Source: Roseomonas sp.
Lineage (GTDB): Bacteria; Pseudomonadota; Alphaproteobacteria; Acetobacterales; Acetobacteraceae
Direction of reading: 5' to 3'
Assembly: GCA_020249435.1 (NCBI GenBank)
Contig: JADCFQ010000051.1
Span: 1-64,000, forward strand
DNA length: 64,000 nt
Positions 53,468 through 62,558 of the stretch are shown here, in pieces; the stretch's first letter is position 1, and each line of letters opens with the position of its first letter. The notes beneath the pieces were generated by a model, which searched no databases, was not told the DNA's origin, and worked only from the letters and a program-made list of their open reading frames with translations. Position numbers and translations under genes: made by a program.

Positions 53468-54004
53468 TCAGCCCCGGCGAATGGGCGGCACACTGCCCCC
53501 GCCCTGAGGTGGCGGCGGCGGTGCGCCCCACCCCCCGGAAGGTGGCGGCGGAGGCCCTTGCGGCTGCCAGCCCCCCGGCGCCTGCGGCGGATAGCCCCCA
53601 CCGTAACCTCCGGGCGGCAATTCCGGCGCCAGAGGGTCAGGCCCGAAGCGATTATAGCCCGGCGTGCCGCGCAGAAAGCCCGCGACGATGAAGGCCCAAA
53701 GCCAGCCGATCAGGGGGATGAAATTCACCAGCACCCACCAGCCGGATTTGTCGCGGTCATGCCAGCGCTTGGCTTGCCCGGCGAGGCCCACCCACAGCCC
53801 GGCCAAGGAGGCGATGATGGAAAATGCCCCCATATTCAGATCAGCCATGCCTGACTTGTCCGGCAGGGCATTCCTGGCGCCGAAGAACTGCGCATCAAGC
53901 GCGCTGGCGGCGATATTGATGCCAATCGGGATCAGAAAATAGAAAATCCACCAAGTCTTGCGGCTGATGCGGCCATTGAAGCTGAACCATTGCGCCAGGG
54001 TCAT
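53468..54004 (-). CDS. DUF805 inner-membrane protein, copy 3 of tandem array (with Gly/Pro-rich tail)
   Basis: A 178-residue protein. MTLAQWFSFNGRISRKTWW opens the DUF805 domain, which has about four hydrophobic segments and the conserved AKRWHDRDKSGWW and GTPGYNRFGPDPLAP motifs. Unlike the other two copies it ends in a roughly 45-residue Gly/Pro/Gln-rich tail (GGYGGGYPPQAPGGW and poly-Pro). It is the last of three tandem paralogues, all minus strand. DUF805 proteins are small membrane proteins of unknown function. Confidence 0.88.
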   Translation of the reverse strand: MTLAQWFSFNGRISRKTWWIFYFLIPIGINIAASALDAQFFGARNALPDKSGMADLNMGAFSIIASLAGLWVGLAGQAKRWHDRDKSGWWVLVNFIPLIGWLWAFIVAGFLRGTPGYNRFGPDPLAPELPPGGYGGGYPPQAPGGWQPQGPPPPPSGGWGAPPPPPQGGGSVPPIRRG

Positions 54005-54125
54005 GGGCTTGTTCCTCAATCCTTGAGGTGAAGCTACTGAGGCGAAGGCGGGAGTGCAATATTCGTGACGGGCGGCGCGAGTGGATCGGGGCCGAAGCGG
54101 TTGGGGCCGCGTGTGCCGGGTTGAA
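53935..54125. repeat. Duplicated segment A spanning start and intergenic region of DUF805 copies
   Basis: About 190 bases, from inside the 5' end of the third DUF805 gene through its start codon into the 3' end of the second, are closely repeated at 54485-54675. Shared runs include CTGAACCATTGCGCCAGGGT and GGCTTGTTCCTCAATCCTTG, with the small palindrome CTCAA-TCC-TTGAG (54015-54027). The unit period is 551 bp here and 530 bp for the next copy. Confidence 0.8.
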
Positions 54126-54555
54126 GCCCAGCCGAAAGTATTGTGATAGGCAGCAAAAAAAGCGTCATACCAGCAAAAAAGCCTGCGATCCCACGGTAAT
54201 CCCAGCGACTGGAACCATCCAGATCGCCCAACGAAAGAAAAAAGTCGAACAGGATGAAAAAATAATTCGGGACAAAAAGGAGAATAATCCACCAGCAGGA
54301 TTGGTCTTGATCGTGCCAACGTTTGGTCAGGCCGGCAAAGCCAATCCAGAGTATCACCAGTCCAAGAACCTTGAACACCGTTATGATGATGTATTCCACA
54401 ACGCTGGATTTCTGGGGTGTCTCTACGCCGAGTAAGATAATTCGCCGCGCTTCGACTAGCACGCCCAGAAGGCAGATCGGCATCAGGCAATAGAAAATCC
54501 ACCATGTCTTGCGACTGATGCGGCCCCTGTGGCTGAACCATTGCGCCAGGGTCAT
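54034..54555 (-). CDS. DUF805 inner-membrane protein, copy 2 of tandem array
   Basis: A 173-residue DUF805 protein. MTLAQWFSHRGRISRKTWW opens it, LTKRWHDQDQSCWW and GTRGPNRFGPDPLAP are the conserved motifs. The middle (about residues 25-70 and 95-140) is strongly diverged from its neighbours and richer in A+T and aromatic/aliphatic residues (VPNYFFILFDFFLSL). Ends conserved and centres diverged imply duplication followed by change of the membrane part. Confidence 0.85.
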   Translation of the reverse strand: MTLAQWFSHRGRISRKTWWIFYCLMPICLLGVLVEARRIILLGVETPQKSSVVEYIIITVFKVLGLVILWIGFAGLTKRWHDQDQSCWWIILLFVPNYFFILFDFFLSLGDLDGSSRWDYRGIAGFFAGMTLFLLPITILSAGLQPGTRGPNRFGPDPLAPPVTNIALPPSPQ

Positions 54556-54675
54556 GGGCTTGTTCCTCAATCCTTGAGCAAAAGCTACTAAGGCGAAGGC
54601 GACTGGGCAATATTCGTGGCGGGCAGTGGTGCGAGTGGCTCGGGACCGTAGCGGTTGGGGCCAGGTGTGCCGGGC
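54485..54675. repeat. Duplicated segment B of the DUF805 array
   Basis: The second copy of the roughly 190-base unit described at 53935-54125, joining the 5' end of the second DUF805 gene to the 3' end of the first. It carries the same palindrome CTCAA-TCC-TTGAG (54566-54578). A partial third copy covers only the 5' coding end and start codon near 55020-55095. Confidence 0.8.
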
Positions 54676-55085
54676 TGAAAGCCCGCAACGAAGAAAGACC
54701 AAAGCGAGCCGAGGATTGGGATGAAATAGACCAATACCCACGATGGCAAAGCTAGTGGAAGGAATACCAATGCAAGAAGAGAACCCTTTATACGGACTGC
54801 CAAAATGAGAAAAAACCAAACTCCAACGAAGGGAGGAATCATGGCTAAACAAGCCCACCAGCCAGTTCTGTCCAGGTCATGCCAGCGCTTCACCTGTCCC
54901 GAGAAGCCCAGTATGTAAGTAGATAAAACTACGATGGAAACAACTGATATCTGATCTCTTTCTAGGAAATAGGCGTCAAATAGCCCCGCAGCAATAATGA
55001 AACCATTCGGAAGCAGAAAATAGTAAACCCACCAAGTCTTGCGGCTGATGCGGCCGTTGAAGCTGAACCATTGAGCCAAGGTCAT
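54588..55085 (-). CDS. DUF805 inner-membrane protein, copy 1 of tandem array
   Basis: A 165-residue DUF805 protein, first in the direction of transcription. MTLAQWFSFNGRISRKTWW, QVKRWHDLDRTGWW and GTPGPNRYGPEPLAP mark the family, with about four membrane helices. Its coding sequence is richer in A+T in the middle than the flanking genes. The start region is nearly identical to that of the other two copies. Confidence 0.85.
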   Translation of the reverse strand: MTLAQWFSFNGRISRKTWWVYYFLLPNGFIIAAGLFDAYFLERDQISVVSIVVLSTYILGFSGQVKRWHDLDRTGWWACLAMIPPFVGVWFFLILAVRIKGSLLALVFLPLALPSWVLVYFIPILGSLWSFFVAGFQPGTPGPNRYGPEPLAPLPATNIAQSPSP

Positions 55086-55142
55086 GGGCTTTTTCCCAAT
55101 GCTTTATGGAAAGAATAGACCCTATCAGCGCCCACGGGATTC

Positions 55143-55793
55143 TCAGCCCCCCAACAACAACCCTGGCAGTCCCGCCATATCCGCAAAAGTCTCCGCGCCA
55201 TGCGCCGCCAGCACCGCAGCCGGGCTTTCATGGCAGAAACCCATCACACGGCAGCCCGCCGCACGGCCCGCGCGCACGCCGGGCACGCTGTCCTCAATCA
55301 CCACGCAATCCTCAGGCGCCGCACCGCAAGCCGCTGCCGCCGCCAGATAGATATCCGGCCAGGGTTTCGGGCGCGGCACATCCTCATAGGAAAACACCCG
55401 CCCGGCGAATATCTGCGCCAAGCCCAGGCTCCGCATCTTGGCCGCCAATTCAAAGCGTGCGGAATTGGATGCCACCGCCACCGGCATGCCCGCTGCCGCC
55501 AAGGCACGCACCGCTTCCACAGCACCTGGAATAGCCAGCGTTTCTTCCGCCATCCGCCGCGCGATCAGGGTCGAGATTTCCTGCCCCCAATCCGGCGGCA
55601 GCAGCCCAACACGCGCTTCAATGCGCGGCAGCATATCGGGCAGCGCCATACCCAAAAATGTCTCTCGCGCTTCGGCTGCCGTCATGGGCCAGCCGCGCAA
55701 GGTCATTTCCTCGGCCACAATGCTATTCACCACCCATTCAGTGTCGGCGAGGACACCATCGCAATCAAACAGGATGGCGGCGGGGCGCTTCAT
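55143..55793 (-). CDS. HAD-superfamily phosphatase (beta-phosphoglucomutase/phosphatase-like)
   Basis: A 216-residue HAD-IA protein. Motif I is FDCDGVLADTE with nucleophile Asp10 and acid/base Asp12, motif II is VASNSARFE, motif III the Lys in RPKPWPDIYLAAA, and motif IV IEDSVPGVRAG. A C1 cap lies at about residues 18-85. Substrates may be sugar phosphates or phosphoglycolate. The start overlaps the ferrochelatase stop (ATGA, 55790-55793). Confidence 0.9.
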   Translation of the reverse strand: MKRPAAILFDCDGVLADTEWVVNSIVAEEMTLRGWPMTAAEARETFLGMALPDMLPRIEARVGLLPPDWGQEISTLIARRMAEETLAIPGAVEAVRALAAAGMPVAVASNSARFELAAKMRSLGLAQIFAGRVFSYEDVPRPKPWPDIYLAAAAACGAAPEDCVVIEDSVPGVRAGRAAGCRVMGFCHESPAAVLAAHGAETFADMAGLPGLLLGG

Positions 55794-56908
55794 GCCTCGG
55801 CTTTGGCGCGTGTCAGGTTTTCAACGCGCAGCTTCTCATGCGGGCAATCGCGATGCTGCTTCGGGCATTGCCGCCCGCCACCGAAGGAACAAAGGCTCCG
55901 CCCGGATTGCAGCGCACCGCGCACCAGCCCGGCCAAGGATGCGATAAAGGCCGGATCACTATTCTGCGCCGGCACGCGGAAATAGCCGGGAATGCCGAGA
56001 TGCTCAGCCTCTTCCCGGTATTCCACATCCAATTCCACCAGGGTTTCGGAATGTTCGGAAACGAAGGCGATGGGGCAGATCAGGATCGCCACTTTTTCTT
56101 CCGCCGCGCGTTCAATCTCGCCTTCCGTGGAAGGGCCGATCCAGACCTGCGGCGTCACGCGTGATTGATAGCAGACAATGTGATCAAGCTCCGGCATCGC
56201 CAATTCGGCAACCACGGCAGCGACCGTTTGTTCCACCTGCCATTGATAGGGATCGCCCGCTTTCACAATCGATTCCGGCAGGCCATGGGCTGAGAATAAT
56301 ACGCGGAGCGGCACTTCTGCCGGCAATTCCGCGCGCGCCTTGGCATAGGCTTCACGCACCAGCCGCGCGGTGGCCGTGGCAAAAGCCTGATCCGAATGCC
56401 AGCAGCACAAGGCGGTGGTCGGTACATCAAGCCCGATCTTGCGCGTCGCATCCTGCCAGGCCACCAGGCTTGATCCCGTGGTGGTGGTGGAAAATTGCGG
56501 ATAAAGCGGGACCAGCAAAATGCGATCCGGCGCCCAGTCCTTCACGGCACGGGCGCATTCATCGCTCATCGGGTGCCAATAGCGCATGGCAACGAAGCAG
56601 CGGGTTTCCGTCCCAGCTTCATCCGCCAAGGCGACTTCCAGGCTGCGCGCCTGTTCTTCGGTAAGTTCCAATAGCGGCGAACGCCCGCCCAGCACGGCGT
56701 AGTTTTCCTGTGCCGGCTTGGTGCGGCGCCAGGCGATCAGCCGGCCAAGCCAGGGGCGCACAAAGCCTGGCACGCGCAGAATGGCTGGGTCCGTGAAAAG
56801 GTTCACCAGGAATGGCCGCACGCTTTCCGGCGCATCGGGTCCGCCGAGGTTGAACAGCACAATAGCCAGGCGCTGGCGGCGCGGCGATGCGGGCATCATC
56901 TGATCCAT
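55790..56908 (-). CDS. hemH: Ferrochelatase with a C-terminal cysteine cluster
   Basis: A 372-residue ferrochelatase, which puts iron into protoporphyrin IX as the last step of haem synthesis. LFNLGGPDAPESV starts the domain. The catalytic His lies in LFSAHGLPE and the second Glu/His motif in FVSEHSETLVELD. A tail after the last helix has LCSFGGGRQCPKQHRDC, three cysteines at about 340, 348 and 355. Together with another Cys they could bind a 2Fe-2S cluster as in some alphaproteobacterial and animal enzymes. Several starts are possible (56920, 56908, 56899); 56908 is a compromise. Confidence 0.95.
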   Translation of the reverse strand: MDQMMPASPRRQRLAIVLFNLGGPDAPESVRPFLVNLFTDPAILRVPGFVRPWLGRLIAWRRTKPAQENYAVLGGRSPLLELTEEQARSLEVALADEAGTETRCFVAMRYWHPMSDECARAVKDWAPDRILLVPLYPQFSTTTTGSSLVAWQDATRKIGLDVPTTALCCWHSDQAFATATARLVREAYAKARAELPAEVPLRVLFSAHGLPESIVKAGDPYQWQVEQTVAAVVAELAMPELDHIVCYQSRVTPQVWIGPSTEGEIERAAEEKVAILICPIAFVSEHSETLVELDVEYREEAEHLGIPGYFRVPAQNSDPAFIASLAGLVRGALQSGRSLCSFGGGRQCPKQHRDCPHEKLRVENLTRAKAEA

Positions 56909-56991
56909 GCGCCCGCACATGACATGCGCGGGCCGGGGGTCAAGGGTTCAAACCGCCCAGGGGAGCGTTTTTTCACCCCCAAGTGGCAGAT

Positions 56992-57504
56992 TCAGGCATT
57001 TCCCTGCACAGGGGCGGCGGCGGCCTGCTGCTGAGCGCGGCGATTCTGCCAAAGGGCGACGAAATCAATCGGCGCCAGCATCACGGGCGGGAAACCGCCA
57101 TCGCGCGTCACCTCGGCCAGGATATTGCGCGCGAAGGGGAACAATAGGCGCGGGCATTCCACCAGCAGCACGGGTTCCATCATCTCGGGCGCGATGCCAT
57201 TCAGAGTGAAAATGCCGCAATAGACCAGCTCGGCAATGAAGGCCTTGGTTTCGGTACCAATCTTGGCTTCGCAGCGGATTTCCAGCGTGACCTCAAAATT
57301 CTCCTGGCCTTCCTGCAGGCGGCGGGCCTGGACATCCAGCGCAATGTCAACCTTGGGTGCTTCGCGGAGGTTGATGAAGATCTGCGGCGCGCCCGGCACT
57401 TCGAAGGAGAGATCCTTGGTGTATTGCAGATTGAGCGTGATGGGGCTGGGCGCCATTTGGCCGGGACCATTGGCGGGCCGAGGGGCGGCGGTTTGTTCGG
57501 ACAT
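56992..57504 (-). CDS. secB: Protein-export chaperone SecB
   Basis: A 170-residue SecB, the tetrameric cytoplasmic chaperone that hands unfolded precursors to SecA. The core matches the family: YTKDLSFEVPGAPQIF, VDIALDVQARRL, FEVTLEIRCEAKI, LVECPRLLFPFARNILAEVTRDGGFPP and the C-terminal DFVALW. A short Gln/Ala tail follows. Start ATG 57504 (MSEQTAAPRP) has AAAGG upstream; a longer frame to 57582 is non-coding. It lies 90 bp after lolA and 84 bp before hemH, all minus strand. Confidence 0.95.
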   Translation of the reverse strand: MSEQTAAPRPANGPGQMAPSPITLNLQYTKDLSFEVPGAPQIFINLREAPKVDIALDVQARRLQEGQENFEVTLEIRCEAKIGTETKAFIAELVYCGIFTLNGIAPEMMEPVLLVECPRLLFPFARNILAEVTRDGGFPPVMLAPIDFVALWQNRRAQQQAAAAPVQGNA

Positions 57505-57594
57505 GACAAAGCCTTTCGAAGCGGGGGCGGGCAGGACCGCCCATTCGCGCCGCGCGGTAGCACGCGGGGGGCAGGGCGGCAAACCAGGGCCGAA

Positions 57595-58239
57595 CTACCT
57601 TCCCCCCGCCCCACCCGGCTCAAAAAACTGCGGATGGTTGAACTGGAACATGCGCGCATTCAGCGCCAGGCCGGTTTCAATCTGCGTCAGCGTCACGCGG
57701 GTTTCGCGCCCCTGGGCATCCAGCACCGCCCATTGGCGCAATTCCAACGGTTCCGGCTGGAAAACCAGGGTCAAGGACCCCTCACGCGGGTCATTGGTGC
57801 GGAGCAGGGTCACGCGCAGAAACCCGCCATCGCGCTGGACGCGGCTGATGGTGACATCGCCCGAAAGCCGGATTTCTGGGCGCAGCAGCAGCCCAAGCGG
57901 TGTGGCATTGGTGGGCAGCGTGGTCGGCGCCTTCAATTCCCGATCATAGAGCAGGAATTGGTTGCCATCCGCCACCAGCAGCAGCGGCTCCGGCGGGTCA
58001 TAATCAAACCGCATCCGCCCAGGGCGGGAGATATAGGCCCAGCCCTGCGCGGACGCGCCATTCTGCGCGATTTGTAGAAACCGGGCGCGCAGCGTGGTCA
58101 GCCGGTTCAAATAGGCCTCAATGGTCGCGATATCGCGCCGGTCACGTTCGGAAAGCGCCGCCGCCTGGGGCTGAGCCAGGGCGGGGAGCGGCAGCAAAAG
58201 CGGGGCGGCAAGCAGGGCGCGGCGGAACATGGCCCTCAT
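57595..58239 (-). CDS. lolA: Outer-membrane lipoprotein carrier protein LolA
   Basis: A 214-residue periplasmic protein with signal peptide MRAMFRRALLAAPLLLPLPALAQ. The LolA fold shows IEAYLNRLTTLRARFLQI, GWAYISRPGRMRFDYDPPEP and LLLVADGNQFLLYDRELK. It carries lipoproteins from LolCDE to the outer membrane. ATG 58239 or 58230 may start it. It is divergent from the CMD gene with 91 bp between. Confidence 0.9.
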   Translation of the reverse strand: MRAMFRRALLAAPLLLPLPALAQPQAAALSERDRRDIATIEAYLNRLTTLRARFLQIAQNGASAQGWAYISRPGRMRFDYDPPEPLLLVADGNQFLLYDRELKAPTTLPTNATPLGLLLRPEIRLSGDVTISRVQRDGGFLRVTLLRTNDPREGSLTLVFQPEPLELRQWAVLDAQGRETRVTLTQIETGLALNARMFQFNHPQFFEPGGAGGR

Positions 58240-58330
58240 GTGGACCGGCTGGGCGCGAAGGGGAAGGCCCCCGGCGCTTGCCTGATCGCCCCGGCGCGCT
58301 AGCTTGCCCCCGCACCAGAAGGGGTAGGCC

Positions 58331-59107
58331 ATGACACAACGCGATGATTTGAACCGCTTGGGCAGGGCTGAGCGCGCTGAGATTTTCGGCGCGGGCGAAG
58401 CGGCGCTTGCCAATGGCGCCTTTGGCTTTGGCGACCTGATGGCTGAACTTGTCTATGGCAATATCTGGAACCGCCCCGGCCTGTCCCGCCAGGAACGCAT
58501 GGCAGTGACGCTGGCGGTGCTCTGTTCCGTGCAAAACCAGGTGCAGCTTCGCCGCCATGTCGCGGCTGCGCTGAAGCTTGGCCTGACGCCGCGCGCCATT
58601 GTAGAAATCCTGATCCAGATCGGCATTTATCGCGGCTTCGCGGCATCGGAAACCGCACTGGAAACCGCACTCGCTGTCTTTGCCGAGGAAGGCATCACGC
58701 TTGAGAAGGACGCACCACGCAGCGATACGTTGGAAGCGTTGATGGCGCGCGGTCAGGATTTGCAAGCCGCGCTACACGCGGAACGCCGGCATGAAGGGCA
58801 TGCTTCGCCAGATAATCCTGTCACGGGCAGCATTTATCCGCTGGTGGTGCAGTATTGTTATGGCGAGATCTGGGACCGGCCAGGGCTGGATCGGCGCTTG
58901 CGCGCACTTTGCGCCGTGGCGTCCTTTGCCGCGCTGGATCATGATATTCTGCTGCGCAAATTCATCCTGTCGGCGCTGAATATCGGCGCCAGCCGAAATG
59001 ACATTATCGAAGCGCTGATTCAGGGCGGGCCCTACAATGGCTTTGCCTTCATGCTGAAGGCGCTGAATATTGCGCAGGAAGCCTTTGCCGGCTTGGACAA
59101 GGCGTGA
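58331..59107 (+). CDS. Carboxymuconolactone-decarboxylase-family protein with two tandem domains
   Basis: A 258-residue protein formed by an internal duplication of the CMD domain. The first copy covers about residues 30-130 (YGNIWNRPGLSRQERMAVTLAV...LTPRAIVEILIQIGIYRGF). The second covers about 165-255 (YGEIWDRPGLDRRLRALCAVAS...ASRNDIIEALIQGGPYNGF). The AhpD-type CxxC is absent, so peroxidase activity is unlikely. It resembles gamma-carboxymuconolactone decarboxylase. ATG 58331 follows AAGGGGT. Its stop overlaps a GTG at 59104. Confidence 0.88.
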   Translation: MTQRDDLNRLGRAERAEIFGAGEAALANGAFGFGDLMAELVYGNIWNRPGLSRQERMAVTLAVLCSVQNQVQLRRHVAAALKLGLTPRAIVEILIQIGIYRGFAASETALETALAVFAEEGITLEKDAPRSDTLEALMARGQDLQAALHAERRHEGHASPDNPVTGSIYPLVVQYCYGEIWDRPGLDRRLRALCAVASFAALDHDILLRKFILSALNIGASRNDIIEALIQGGPYNGFAFMLKALNIAQEAFAGLDKA

Positions 59108-59115
59108 AGCCCGGC

Positions 59116-59919
59116 ATGCCAAGGATCAGGCTTTACCTGGCGTTGATTTTCACTGTGCTGCTTTCGGCCTGTGCTGTAGCACCGCCCGCACCACGGGAAG
59201 CGCCGCTTTCCTACCCGCCCCTCGTGCGTGAGAGGATGCTCCGCATCGCCATTGCGGAATGGGAAGAATGGGGGCGGCAAGTGTCAGACCGGCCTCCAGG
59301 CCCCGCGCAGGAATCGGACCCCGCCGGCTTTCCGCGCCTGCAAGCCTATTGGCAGGTGGTGCCGGAGGGCCGCGCCATCATCACGCGCAATCGCGCCTAT
59401 TTCCGCGCGGGGTATGCAGGGCAATGGCAGCAGGATGCCTGGTCAGCTGCCTTCATTTCCTTCGTGATGCAAAAAGCCGGAATTGATGCGCGGGAATTCA
59501 AGCCCTCTGCCGCGCATGGCACCAGCATTGATGGCATGATCGCCGATGCGCGGGAATTTCCGGATCAGGCGCCCTTCATCCCGCATCGCGTGCAAGATCG
59601 CGTTGCGGCGCCGGGGGATTTGCTCTGCGCCGATCGGTCGCGCTGGCCGCTTGCGCATTGGCGGGAACGCGCCACGGATCAGGGGCGGTTTCGGCCCATG
59701 CATTGCGATATTGTCATCCGCAACCATCACGGCATGGTGGAAGCCATTGGCGGGAATATCCAGGATGCGGTGACCATGGCGCGCTTCCCCACCGACCGGC
59801 GCGGCATTTTGCTGCCCGCCCCCCCTGGCGCGCCGCAATGGTTCGCCATATTCGAAAACCGCCTGGGGCGACTGCCGCCCTGGAACGCTTTGCCCAACCC
59901 GGAGGCTTCCCGCCCGTGA
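59116..59919 (+). CDS. DUF2272-containing lipoprotein
   Basis: A 267-residue protein with a lipoprotein signal (MPRIRLYLALIFTVLLSAC) and a DUF2272 domain. PWSAAFISF-like DAWSAAFISFVMQKAG, AAHGTSIDGMI, PGDLLCADRS and CDIVIRNHHGMVEAIGGNI are the conserved parts. The Cys/His arrangement resembles CHAP/NlpC-type hydrolases, so a cell-wall role is possible but unproven. An in-frame GTG at 59104 overlaps the previous stop and would add four residues. Its end overlaps the next gene (GTGA). Confidence 0.8.
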   Translation: MPRIRLYLALIFTVLLSACAVAPPAPREAPLSYPPLVRERMLRIAIAEWEEWGRQVSDRPPGPAQESDPAGFPRLQAYWQVVPEGRAIITRNRAYFRAGYAGQWQQDAWSAAFISFVMQKAGIDAREFKPSAAHGTSIDGMIADAREFPDQAPFIPHRVQDRVAAPGDLLCADRSRWPLAHWRERATDQGRFRPMHCDIVIRNHHGMVEAIGGNIQDAVTMARFPTDRRGILLPAPPGAPQWFAIFENRLGRLPPWNALPNPEASRP

Positions 59920-61031
59920 CTGATCTCTTTTCCCCCCTGACGCTGCGTGGCGTTACCTTTTCCAATCGCATCGGCGTCGCACCCATGTGCCAGTATTCCT
60001 GCCATGATGATGGCATCCCGACCGAATGGCATTTGGTGCATCTGGGATCGCGCGCTGCCGGCGGTGCAGGCATGGTGATGGTGGAAGCCACCGCCGTGGT
60101 GCCGGAAGGGCGCATCAGCCCAGGCGATGTCGGCATCTGGTCTGACGCGCATTTGGCGAGCCACACGCAATTGGCATCAGCACTTGCCGCGCTTGGCACC
60201 GTGCCGGCCATCCAATTGGCCCATGCCGGGCGCAAGGCAGCGCGCAAGCAGGCCTGGCTGCCTGGCCCCGCCGAGCCTGCCTGGGAAACCCTTGGTCCCT
60301 CCGCTGAGGCCTTTGGCGATTTCATCCCGCCGCGCGCCATGTCGGAAGCCGATATCGCGGCCACCATCGAAGCCTTTGTTGCTGCCACCAAGCGCTCGAT
60401 CAAGGCCGGGTATCGGCTGATCGAATTGCATGCGGCACATGGTTATTTGCTGCATCAATTCCTGAGCCCGCTCACCAATAAGCGCAATGACCGTTGGGGC
60501 GGGGATTTTGAAGGCCGCGCGCGCTTGCCGCTCGAAATCGCCGCTGCCATGCGCGCTGCCATGCCCGCTGATGCCGTGCTGGGTGTGCGCGTTTCGCATA
60601 CGGATTGGGTGGATGGCGGCTGGACCACGGAAGAAACCGTGGAACTGTCGCGCCGCTTCAAGGCGATTGGCGTGGATTTCATGGATGTATCGTCCGGCGG
60701 CAATGATCCGCGCCAACAAATCCCGCTCGGGCCTGGCTATCAGGTGCCGGGTGCGGCGGCGGTGAAAAAAGGGGCGGGCATCATCACTGCCGCGGTCGGG
60801 CTGATCACGGAAGCCAAGCAGGCGCAGGCCATTCTGGATGAAGGCCATGCGGATTGGATCTATCTGGCGCGCGTGCTGCTGCGTGACCCGTATTGGCCCT
60901 TGCATGCGGCGGCTGAGCTTGGCCGCACCGAAGCCGTGCCGACGCCGCCGCAATATGATCGCGGCTGGAATGCGCTGGGCAAGACGAAAATGGCCATGCC
61001 GATTGCCAACCCCATGCCGCGCCTGGGATGA
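59916..61031 (+). CDS. Old-yellow-enzyme family NADH:flavin oxidoreductase, YqjM-like
   Basis: A 371-residue FMN TIM-barrel ene-reductase. APMCQYS places Cys25, the redox-tuning cysteine of the thermophilic-like/YqjM branch. [27 protein letters not shown] and the C-terminal FMN-phosphate loop ([15 protein letters not shown]) match. These enzymes reduce activated C=C bonds with NAD(P)H. GTG 59916 follows GGAGG (59901-59905) and overlaps the lipoprotein stop. selO starts at the end of this gene (ATGA, 61028-61031). Confidence 0.92.
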   Translation: MTDLFSPLTLRGVTFSNRIGVAPMCQYSCHDDGIPTEWHLVHLGSRAAGGAGMVMVEATAVVPEGRISPGDVGIWSDAHLASHTQLASALAALGTVPAIQLAHAGRKAARKQAWLPGPAEPAWETLGPSAEAFGDFIPPRAMSEADIAATIEAFVAATKRSIKAGYRLIELHAAHGYLLHQFLSPLTNKRNDRWGGDFEGRARLPLEIAAAMRAAMPADAVLGVRVSHTDWVDGGWTTEETVELSRRFKAIGVDFMDVSSGGNDPRQQIPLGPGYQVPGAAAVKKGAGIITAAVGLITEAKQAQAILDEGHADWIYLARVLLRDPYWPLHAAAELGRTEAVPTPPQYDRGWNALGKTKMAMPIANPMPRLG

Positions 61032-62488
61032 GCGCGCGGTTTTCCTTCGACAATAGCTATGCCCGCCTGCCGGAGCGTTTTTACATCCGGCAGGAACCGA
61101 TTGCGGTTGCGGCACCTCGGCTGGTGTTTTTCAACGCGCCGCTTGCGGAAGCGCTTGGTTTGGATGCGGCAGCGCTTTCGGGTGCGGAGGGTGCGGCGAT
61201 TTTCGCCGGCAATCTGGTGCCGGGGGGCGCTGAGTCCCTCGCCATGGCCTATGCCGGTCATCAATTCGGCGGCTTCAGTCCGCGCTTGGGTGATGGTCGG
61301 GCGCTGTTATTGGGTGAGGTGATTGGTCGCGACGGGCAGCGCCGCGATATCCATCTGAAGGGCAGCGGGCGCACGCCTTTCTCGCGCGGTGGTGATGGCC
61401 GCGCCGTGCTAGGGCCGATGCTGCGGGAAGCCATCATCAGCGAAGCCATGGCAGCGCTTGGCGTGCCGACCACGCGTGCCTTGGCGGTAGCGATGACGGG
61501 CGAGGCAGTACTGCGCGAAAGGCTGCAACCCGGCGCGGTGCTGACGCGCGTTGCTGCCAGCCATATTCGCGTTGGCAGTTTTCAGTATTTCGCCGCGCGG
61601 GATGATCAGGAAGCGCTGAAGCTGCTCGCGGATTTTGCCATTGCGCGGCATGATCCCGCGGCAGCCGAGGCGGAAAATCCCTATGCTGCGCTGCTGTCTG
61701 GCGTGATTGCGCGGCAGGCGCGCCTGGTCGCGCAATGGCTGCATATCGGCTTCATCCATGGCGTGATGAATACCGACAATATGACCATCAGCGGTGAGAC
61801 GATTGATTACGGCCCCTGCGCCTTCATGGATGCCTATGATCCCGGCACGGTGTTGAGTTCGATTGATCATGGCGGGCGCTATGCCTATGCCAATCAGCCA
61901 CGCATGGCGCAGTGGAATCTGGCGCGGCTCGCGGAGACATTGCTGCCGCTTTTGGCGGAACAGGAAGAAGCGGCGCTGGAGATTGCGCAGGCGGCACTCA
62001 GTGAATTCGCGCCGGCTTTTGAGGCTGCCTATTATGATGGCTTTGCGCGGAAGATCGGCATTGCGGACCGCTCGGCAGAAGACGCGGCGCTGATCGAGGA
62101 TTTGCTCCGCCGCATGGCAGAACAGGGTGCTGATTTCACCCTGACTTTCCGCGCCTTGGCCGATGCTGCGGAAGGCGATTCAGACGCCGCGCGGGCGCAA
62201 TTTGGTGATCCGGCAGCGTTTGATTCCTGGGCTGCGGGATGGCGGGCACGGCTGACGCGCGAAGCCGCCCCTGCACAGGTGATGCGCGCCAGCAACCCCG
62301 CCCTCATCCCGCGCAATCATTTGGTGGAGGCCGCAATCCGCGCCGCCGAAGACCGCGATGATTTCCGCCCCTTTGAGGCCCTGATGGCAGTCCTTGCGCG
62401 GCCCTATGAGGATCAGCCGCAAAACACGCAGTACAGCGCCCCGCCCAAGCCGGAAGAACGCGTGCTGGCGACCTTCTGCGGCACCTGA
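61028..62488 (+). CDS. selO: SelO/YdiU protein adenylyltransferase (AMPylator pseudokinase)
   Basis: A 486-residue SelO, a kinase-fold protein that transfers AMP to proteins involved in redox control. [37 protein letters not shown] loop ([18 protein letters not shown]), [12 protein letters not shown] and HGVMNTDNM are the family hallmarks. The C-terminus reads TFCGT, a cysteine in the place where eukaryotic forms carry selenocysteine. ATG 61028 overlaps the previous stop. Confidence 0.95.
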   Translation: MSARFSFDNSYARLPERFYIRQEPIAVAAPRLVFFNAPLAEALGLDAAALSGAEGAAIFAGNLVPGGAESLAMAYAGHQFGGFSPRLGDGRALLLGEVIGRDGQRRDIHLKGSGRTPFSRGGDGRAVLGPMLREAIISEAMAALGVPTTRALAVAMTGEAVLRERLQPGAVLTRVAASHIRVGSFQYFAARDDQEALKLLADFAIARHDPAAAEAENPYAALLSGVIARQARLVAQWLHIGFIHGVMNTDNMTISGETIDYGPCAFMDAYDPGTVLSSIDHGGRYAYANQPRMAQWNLARLAETLLPLLAEQEEAALEIAQAALSEFAPAFEAAYYDGFARKIGIADRSAEDAALIEDLLRRMAEQGADFTLTFRALADAAEGDSDAARAQFGDPAAFDSWAAGWRARLTREAAPAQVMRASNPALIPRNHLVEAAIRAAEDRDDFRPFEALMAVLARPYEDQPQNTQYSAPPKPEERVLATFCGT

Positions 62489-62558
62489 GCCTGTTGCCTT
62501 TCGGGGGAAAAAGGACCAGATAGGTCCGGAAAACCCCTCCCATCCAAAGGGCCAAGCA

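Noticed and set aside
53468-54688. One 406-residue protein covering two DUF805 genes
   Set aside because: The long frame only reads through the upstream copy in a wrong frame; the true start MTLAQWFS at 54004 has its own domain and conserved start region.
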